This document shows, in pieces, positions 59,171 to 64,000 of a stretch of 64,000 nucleotides of DNA. The notes beneath the pieces are model-generated. The model saw only the letters and a list, made by a program, of their open reading frames with translations, was not told where the DNA came from and did not search any database. The translations under genes and the position numbers were made by a program. The stretch is from the NCBI RefSeq assembly GCF_014191255.1, contig NZ_JACHWH010000002.1, positions 434,001-498,000 of the forward strand, read 5' to 3'. Positions within the stretch are counted from its first letter, which is position 1, and the number at the start of each line of letters is the position of its first letter. The DNA comes from Amycolatopsis bartoniae. Lineage in GTDB: Bacteria; Actinomycetota; Actinomycetes; Mycobacteriales; Pseudonocardiaceae.

Positions 59171-60421
59171 ATGACAGCCACGATGATTCCCCGCCCGGGC
59201 ACGACTCCGGTCGACACGCGCACCACAGGCCCGGTCCTCGACGTCGTCATTCCCGTGTACAACGAGGAAACCGACCTGGAACCGGGCATCCGCCGGCTGC
59301 ACGCACACTTGTCGGCCACGCTGCCCTACCGCTTCCGGATCACCATCGCCGACAACGCGAGCACCGACGCCACCCTGCCCGTCGCCGAACGGCTGGCCCG
59401 CGAGTTCGCCGAGGTCGAGGTGCACCACCTGGACCAGAAGGGCCGTGGGCGGGCACTGAAAGCGGTCTGGTCCACTTCGGACGCTCCGGTGCTGGCCTAC
59501 ATGGACGTCGACCTGTCGACCGACCTCGCCGCGCTGGGACCGCTCGTCGCACCGCTCGTCTCCGGGCACTCGGACCTGGCCATCGGCTCCCGGCTCGCCC
59601 GCGGGGCACGCGTGGTGCGCGGGCCCAAGCGGGAGTTCATCTCCCGCTGCTACAACCTGATCCTGCGCGGCACGCTGGCGGCGAAGTTCTCCGACGCGCA
59701 GTGCGGGTTCAAGGCGATCCGCGCCGACGTCGCGAAGCAGCTCCTGCCGCTCGTCGAGGACACCGGCTGGTTCTTCGACACCGAGCTGCTGGTGCTGGCG
59801 CAGCGCGCGGGGCTGCGCACGCACGAGGTTCCGGTCGACTGGGTGGACGATCCGGATTCCTCCGTGGACATCGTCGCGACGGCCACCGCGGACCTCAAGG
59901 GCGTCGCCAGGATGATCCGCGGCTTCGCGACGGGAGCGCTCCCAGTCGCCGAGCTGCGGGCCCAGCTGGGCCGTACGCCGATCGGCGTGTCCACCCCGGG
60001 TGTGCCGCCGAAACTCGCCACGCAGCTGGTGCGGTTCGCGGCCGTCGGTGCCGGCAGCACGCTGGCCTACCTCGTGCTGTTCCTCCTGCTGCGCCTGGGC
60101 ATGGGCGCGCAGGCGGCGAACTTCCTCGCGCTCGGGGTCACCGCGATCGCGAACACCGCCGTGAACCGCAGGCTCACGTTCGGCGTCCGCGGGTCCGCCG
60201 GGGCCGTGCGGCACCAGTTCGAGGGCCTGCTCGTGTTCGGCCTCGGGCTCGTGCTCACGAGCGGTTCGCTGGCGTTGCTGAGCACGGCGAACGTCGCGCT
60301 CGAACTGACCGTACTGGTGGTGGCCAACCTGGCCGCCACCATCCTCCGCTTCGTCCTGCTGCGTGGCTGGGTGTTCCACCCGCGGCGCCAGGCGAACGTC
60401 AAGATCGGGGACAACCGATGA
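59171..60421 (+). CDS. GT2 polyprenyl-phosphate glycosyltransferase with C-terminal GtrA domain
   Basis: 416 residues. N-terminal GT2 domain: LDVVIPVYNEETDLEPGI near residue 22, DNASTDATLPVAERL, the DxD-type metal site YMDVDLSTDL near 113 and KAIRADVAKQLLP near 180. This part resembles DPM/YkcC enzymes that make polyprenyl-phosphate sugars. From about residue 280 a GtrA-like four-helix domain follows (LVRFAAVGAGSTLAYLVLF). It likely supplies the lipid-linked sugar to the flanking ArnT-like enzymes. GGAGG lies only one base before the ATG at 59171, too close for efficient use, which fits leaderless initiation; the ATG at 59183 is the alternative. Confidence 0.88.
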   Translation: MTATMIPRPGTTPVDTRTTGPVLDVVIPVYNEETDLEPGIRRLHAHLSATLPYRFRITIADNASTDATLPVAERLAREFAEVEVHHLDQKGRGRALKAVWSTSDAPVLAYMDVDLSTDLAALGPLVAPLVSGHSDLAIGSRLARGARVVRGPKREFISRCYNLILRGTLAAKFSDAQCGFKAIRADVAKQLLPLVEDTGWFFDTELLVLAQRAGLRTHEVPVDWVDDPDSSVDIVATATADLKGVARMIRGFATGALPVAELRAQLGRTPIGVSTPGVPPKLATQLVRFAAVGAGSTLAYLVLFLLLRLGMGAQAANFLALGVTAIANTAVNRRLTFGVRGSAGAVRHQFEGLLVFGLGLVLTSGSLALLSTANVALELTVLVVANLAATILRFVLLRGWVFHPRRQANVKIGDNR

Positions 60422-62259
60422 CCAGCGTCCTCACGCGACCGGTCGCGCAGCACCGCGCCGAAGCGCCGCCCGCAAGGCCGAAGTGGCAGCGGCCCGCCGT
60501 GTTCGCCCTGCTCGGCCTGACCGCGGTGCTGTACCTGTGGGACCTCACGGCTTCCGGCTACGGCAACAGCTTCTACGCCGCCGCGATCCAGGCCGGTACC
60601 GAGAACTGGAAGGCCTGGCTGTTCGGCTCGCTCGACTCCGGCAACTCGATCACCGTCGACAAACCGCCCGCCGCGCTGTGGGTGACGGTGGCGTTCGCGC
60701 GGACCTTCGGGTTCTCCAGCTTCACCGTCCTGGCCCCGCAGGCGCTGATGGGCATCGGCTCGGTCGGCCTCCTCTACGCGACCGTCAAACGCACCTCCGG
60801 CCCGGTGGCCGGACTGGTCGCCGGGGCGGCGCTCGCGCTGACGCCGGTGGCCGTGCTGATGTTCCGGTTCGACAACCCGGACGCGTTCCTCGTGCTGCTG
60901 CTCGTCGCGGCCGCGTACTGCACCGTGCGGGCCGCGGAGAAGGCCAGCGGGAAGTGGCTCGCGCTCGCCGGCGTGGCGATCGGGTTCGGCTTCCTGACGA
61001 AGATGATGCAGGCGTTCCTGGTGCTGCCCGCGTTCGCGATCGGGTACCTGATCGTCGCACCGACGAGCCTGCGCAAGCGTTTGCTGCACCTGCTCGGCGC
61101 CGCGGTCGCGGTGGTCGTCTCCGCCGGGTGGTACGTCGCGCTCGTGGAGCTCTGGCCCGCGGACAGCAGGCCGTACATCGGCGGGTCGACGAACAACAGC
61201 CTGCTGGAGCTGGCGCTGGGTTACAACGGCCTCGGCCGGATCTTCGGTGGCGAGGGCAATGCCGGTGGCGGCGGTACGGGCGGTGGCGGGAACACGAGCT
61301 TCGGCGGCGGCACCGGGCTGTTCCGGATGTTCGGTTCCTCGTTCGGCACCGAGATTTCGTGGCTGCTGCCCGCCGCGTTGATCGGTCTCGGCGCCGGACT
61401 GTGGTTCACCCGGCACGCCCCGCGCACCGACCGGACGCGGCTGGCTCTCGTGGTGTGGGGCGGCTGGCTGCTGGTCACCGGGCTGGTGTTCAGTTTCATG
61501 AGCGGCACCGTGCACCCGTACTACTCGGTCCAGCTGGCCCCGGCGATCGCCGCGCTGGTCGCGATTTCGGGCCGGGCGCTGTGGCTCGGGCGCCACCACC
61601 TGCCCGCCCGCGTCGTGCTGGCCGCGATGGTCGCCGTGACCGCGATCTGGGACTACATCCTGCTCGCGCGCACCGCGGACTACCTGCCGTGGCTCAAGTT
61701 CGTCGTCGCCGTGCTGGGTCTGCTCGCGGCGACCTGCATCGGGATGGGCGTGCACCAGTTCCGGCGCGCGGCGGCGGTGGTGCTCACCGCGACCGTGCTC
61801 ACGCTCGGGCTCGGCAGCACGGCCTACGCGGTGACCACCGCGGGCACCGCGCACACCGGCTCGATCCCCACCTCCGGGCCGTCGACCAGCGCCATGGGCG
61901 GCATGGGCACGGGCATGGGTGGGAGCGCTTCCAGTACCGGACTCTCGACGCTGCTGTCCGGCACCACGACCCAGTGGGCGGCCGCGGTGAGCAGCTCGCA
62001 GACCGCCGCGGAGCTGGAACTTTCCAGCGGCAAGGCCGTGATCGCGATCGGCGGCTGGAGCGGAACCGACGACTCTCCGACGCTCGCGCAGTTCCAGTCC
62101 TACGTCGCCGACGGGGAGATCACGTACTACATCTCCGGCGGCCAGGGCGGCGGAACGGGTGGGAGCGACTCGTCCGCGAGCGAGATCCAGTCGTGGGTCG
62201 AGGCGCACTTCACAGCGACGACGGTAGGAAACACCACCGTCTACGTGTTGAACGGGTGA
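60418..62259 (+). CDS. ArnT-like membrane glycosyltransferase (GT39/YkcB type), copy B
   Basis: 613 residues, a clear paralogue of the protein at 57135 to 59048 along its whole length: NSFYAAAIQAGTENWKAWLF, SITVDKPPAALWVTVAF, FRFDNPDAFLVLLL, TVHPYYSVQLAPAIAALV and a similar outside domain ending TTVGNTTVYVLNG. It has an additional glycine-rich insert in a loop near residue 280 and a Met-Gly linker near 500. ATG at 60418 overlaps the GT2 stop as ATGA, so it is co-translated with the presumed sugar-phosphate donor enzyme. Followed by a hairpin that overlaps its stop codon. Confidence 0.88.
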   Translation: MTSVLTRPVAQHRAEAPPARPKWQRPAVFALLGLTAVLYLWDLTASGYGNSFYAAAIQAGTENWKAWLFGSLDSGNSITVDKPPAALWVTVAFARTFGFSSFTVLAPQALMGIGSVGLLYATVKRTSGPVAGLVAGAALALTPVAVLMFRFDNPDAFLVLLLVAAAYCTVRAAEKASGKWLALAGVAIGFGFLTKMMQAFLVLPAFAIGYLIVAPTSLRKRLLHLLGAAVAVVVSAGWYVALVELWPADSRPYIGGSTNNSLLELALGYNGLGRIFGGEGNAGGGGTGGGGNTSFGGGTGLFRMFGSSFGTEISWLLPAALIGLGAGLWFTRHAPRTDRTRLALVVWGGWLLVTGLVFSFMSGTVHPYYSVQLAPAIAALVAISGRALWLGRHHLPARVVLAAMVAVTAIWDYILLARTADYLPWLKFVVAVLGLLAATCIGMGVHQFRRAAAVVLTATVLTLGLGSTAYAVTTAGTAHTGSIPTSGPSTSAMGGMGTGMGGSASSTGLSTLLSGTTTQWAAAVSSSQTAAELELSSGKAVIAIGGWSGTDDSPTLAQFQSYVADGEITYYISGGQGGGTGGSDSSASEIQSWVEAHFTATTVGNTTVYVLNG

Positions 62260-62282
62260 AGCACAGGATCACTTCACCCGTT
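62251..62282 (+). terminator. Hairpin overlapping the stop codon of the second ArnT-like gene
   Basis: AACGGGTGAAG (62251 to 62261) and CTTCACCCGTT (62272 to 62282), perfect 11-base arms and a 10-base loop. The TGA stop lies inside the left arm. No U-run follows. Confidence 0.65.
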
Positions 62283-62342
62283 CCTCAGGCGGAGCACAGC
62301 CCGGCGGGTGAGACTGGGCACCACAGGCCGAAGGAGGGCCGC

Positions 62343-63044
62343 ATGAACCGCACTTCCGCCCCCGGCTGGCACGCGGCCAGCGTCCAGGGACCGCGCGGCG
62401 TGAACGTCGACGCCGTCGCCGTCTCGCCCGGCCGGGCTGTGTTCGCCTTGGCCGACGGCGTGGGCGACTCTCCCGGCGCCGCCCACGCCGCCCGGATCGC
62501 CGTCGCGGCGGCGACCCGTTCCCCTTATCCGGATGGTCCCGAAGCCGCGTTGCTCGCCGCGCAGGAGGCCGTCCGCGCCGACGCGTCGGCGGGTGACTGC
62601 GTGCTCGTCGTCGCGGTGGCCGGCGAGCACGGCTACGGCGTCGCGTGGGTCGGGGACGTCCGGGCGTACGCGTGGGACGGGACGTGCCTGCGCCAGGTGA
62701 CCCGTGACCACACGGTGGCGCAGTACTTCCGCGACCACGGGCAGGCGCCCAGCCCGCGCATGGAGCACCTCGTGACGACGAGCGTCCGCACGGCGGACGC
62801 GGCCGAGTTCGGCTCGGCGGAGGTGCCCGGCCCGGCGGGACTGCTGCTGACCAGTGACGGCGTGCACAAGACGCTGGGCCTCTCGGCGATGGCGGAACTG
62901 CTGCGGCGCCCGGCCAACTCGGCGGACGCCCTCACCGCGGCGGCCCTCGCCGAGGGCGGCTCGGACAACGCGACGGCGTTGTTCGTCGAGTGCCCGCCGG
63001 TGGCGGCGGACGTGGCGACGGTGCCCTTCCACGTGGCGGCCTGA
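62343..63044 (+). CDS. PP2C-like protein phosphatase
   Basis: 233 residues, shorter than full PP2C proteins. Motifs: NVDAVAVSPG near the N-terminus, FALADGVGDSPGAAHAARI with the metal-binding aspartate near residue 40, VAWVGDVRAYAW near 105, LTSDGVHKTLG near 170 and GGSDNATALFVEC near 210. The core DG and DN metal ligands are present, so activity as a Ser/Thr phosphatase is likely. GGAGG lies a few bases before the ATG at 62343. Not obviously part of the glycosyltransferase operon, since a hairpin precedes it. Confidence 0.85.
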   Translation: MNRTSAPGWHAASVQGPRGVNVDAVAVSPGRAVFALADGVGDSPGAAHAARIAVAAATRSPYPDGPEAALLAAQEAVRADASAGDCVLVVAVAGEHGYGVAWVGDVRAYAWDGTCLRQVTRDHTVAQYFRDHGQAPSPRMEHLVTTSVRTADAAEFGSAEVPGPAGLLLTSDGVHKTLGLSAMAELLRRPANSADALTAAALAEGGSDNATALFVECPPVAADVATVPFHVAA

Positions 63045-63071
63045 GCGGCGCGGGTCTCCGGCCCGCGCCGC
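63045..63071. terminator. Hairpin between the phosphatase and the convergent glycosidase
   Basis: Perfect 10-base arms GCGGCGCGGG and CCCGCGCCGC with a seven-base loop, starting right after the phosphatase TGA and ending ten bases before the glycosidase stop. It can serve both strands; no U-run. Confidence 0.7.
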
Positions 63072-63081
63072 CCCGGCCCGC

Positions 63082-64000
63082 TCAGCCCAGTCCGTTCGCC
63101 GCGATGACCTGGGCGTACCAGGCGGCGGAGCGCTTCGGCGTCCGCCGCTGGGATTCGTAGTCCACGTGCACCAGTCCGAAGCGTTTCGCATAGCCCTCGG
63201 CCCATTCGAAGTTGTCCAGCAACGACCAGTAGAAGAACCCTCGCAGGTCCACGCCCTGCGCGAGCGCCGCGTGGGCCGCGCGCAGGTGGCTCTCCAGGAA
63301 CGCGATCCGGCCGGTGTCCGCGATCTCGCCGTCCGGGCCCACCGCGTCCGGGTAGGCCGCCCCGTTTTCGGTGATGTACAAGGGAACCGCCGGATAGTCG
63401 CGGTGCACGCGCAGCAGCGTGTCCGTCAGTTTCGCCGGCTCCACCTGCCACCCGGAGTCCGTGCGTTCGGCGTGCGGGTCGGGGATGAACCGCACGTCCC
63501 GCGCGCCGATCCACTCCGGGCCCGCGGGTTCGCCCAGCGCCGGGTCGCGCGTCACCTCGTAACCGCGGTAGTAGTTGACGCCCAGCACGTCGATCGGGGC
63601 GCCGATCAGCTCCACATCCCCGTCGCGCACCGGAAAACCGAACGGCGCCAGGTCCGCCAGCAGGTCGTCCGGATACCGGCCCAGCAGCACGGGGTCGAGG
63701 AACAGCCGGTTCTGCAGGCCGTCGATCCGCCGCACCGCTTCCTCGTCCGCCCCCGACACCGGGTACAGGTTCAGCGTGATGCCCGACTGCGCCGACGGCG
63801 CGTACCGGCGCAGCTCCGGCATCGCGAGCCCGTGCGCCAGCAGCAGGTGGTGCGCGGCCGCCGCGGCCGCGGCCGGTTCCCGGCGTCCCGGCGCGTGCAC
63901 CCCCGACCCGTAGCCGAGGAACGCCGAGCACCACGGTTCGTTCAAAGTGGACCAGAACGGGATGCGGTCGCCGAGCCGTTCCACCGTCGTGGCCGCGAAT
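63082..64000 (-). CDS. GH1 family beta-glucosidase, 5' part beyond the window edge
   Basis: The C-terminal 300 or so residues of a glycoside hydrolase family 1 enzyme. FWSTLNEPWCSAFLGYGSG contains the acid/base glutamate of the NEP motif, and LYITENGAAYPD the nucleophile glutamate of the ENG motif; DNFEWAEGYAKRFGLVHVDY is the typical C-terminal segment. The frame stays open to base 64000, so the start is outside. Substrate is probably a beta-glucoside or related disaccharide. Confidence 0.93.
   Translation of the reverse strand, partial: FAATTVERLGDRIPFWSTLNEPWCSAFLGYGSGVHAPGRREPAAAAAAAHHLLLAHGLAMPELRRYAPSAQSGITLNLYPVSGADEEAVRRIDGLQNRLFLDPVLLGRYPDDLLADLAPFGFPVRDGDVELIGAPIDVLGVNYYRGYEVTRDPALGEPAGPEWIGARDVRFIPDPHAERTDSGWQVEPAKLTDTLLRVHRDYPAVPLYITENGAAYPDAVGPDGEIADTGRIAFLESHLRAAHAALAQGVDLRGFFYWSLLDNFEWAEGYAKRFGLVHVDYESQRRTPKRSAAWYAQVIAANGLG

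Noticed and set aside
62295-62327. CACAG words before the PP2C gene as a fifth member of the phased-repeat regulon
   Set aside because: The words start at 62295 and 62322, 27 bases apart, not a multiple of 11, and they are not at -61/-50/-39 from the ATG. The gene also has a normal GGAGG.

Overview
The window is GC-rich actinobacterial chromosome, probably from the order Pseudonocardiales (Amycolatopsis, Lentzea or Saccharothrix type). The reasons are codon use strongly biased to G or C in the third position, many leaderless genes with TANNNT boxes 6 to 7 bases before an ATG or GTG, and housekeeping order. The genes degV, octT-like, gpgP-like, rsfS, nadD, proB, obgE, rpmA, rplU, rne, ndk, DUF4233, folC, clpX, clpP2, clpP1 and tig all lie on the minus strand in the order known for Mycobacterium tuberculosis Rv2417c to Rv2462c. 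Most other genes sit as insertions in this backbone. No rRNA, tRNA, CRISPR array, prophage or insertion sequence was seen.

Layout. 1 to 7.4 kb: the 3' part of threonine synthase, comEC and comEA, then degV, octT-like, gpgP-like, rsfS and nadD. 7.6 to 11.4 kb: a RecQ helicase with a phosphoribosyltransferase-like C-terminus and an MFS permease. 11.6 to 18.3 kb: proB, obgE, rpmA, rplU and rne. 18.7 to 23.7 kb: a secreted subtilase, a three-gene ABC exporter and an IclR regulator. 23.8 to 28.3 kb: ndk, a Tat-exported PhoD-type phosphatase with a divergent TetR, DUF4233 and folC. 28.3 to 44.7 kb is accessory: methyltransferase, TetR/SDR pair, glutaryl-CoA dehydrogenase, secreted SGNH lipase, a MOSC pseudogene, a membrane protein, MarR/MFS pair, an FdhF/YdeP-type molybdoenzyme, SDR and VOC proteins, GntR, an oxalate/formate-type transporter with a 39-residue small subunit, fdhD and a Tat-exported esterase. 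45 to 49.3 kb: clpX, clpP2, clpP1 and tig. 49.5 to 55.5 kb: a redox region with a desaturase-flavin reductase fusion facing a minus-strand set of DUF5666-like protein, tiny membrane protein, ApbE, ferric-reductase-like cytochrome b, NuoF-like protein and ferredoxin. 55.6 to 62.3 kb: a histidine kinase without a neighbouring response regulator and two ArnT-like glycosyltransferases flanking a GT2-GtrA protein. The window ends with a PP2C-like phosphatase and a partial GH1 glycosidase.

The most striking signal is a shared promoter design in the last region. Four transcription units (DUF5666-like/ApbE, histidine kinase, first ArnT-like, GT2/second ArnT-like) each carry CACAG words repeated every 11 bases at about -61, -50 and -39 from the start codon. 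Each also has a weak -10 box of pattern NANNNT, 6 to 7 bases before an apparently leaderless start. This looks like a local regulon of an OmpR-type activator that couples the kinase, the extracytoplasmic redox/flavinylation genes and cell-envelope glycosylation. The activator itself is not in the window.

A second theme is five intergenic tandem-repeat islands (11.4, 21.0, 40.3 to 41.0, 51.2 and 53.7 kb), each with its own unit and each directly downstream of a stop codon. Three of them fill all the long gaps between convergent intact genes.
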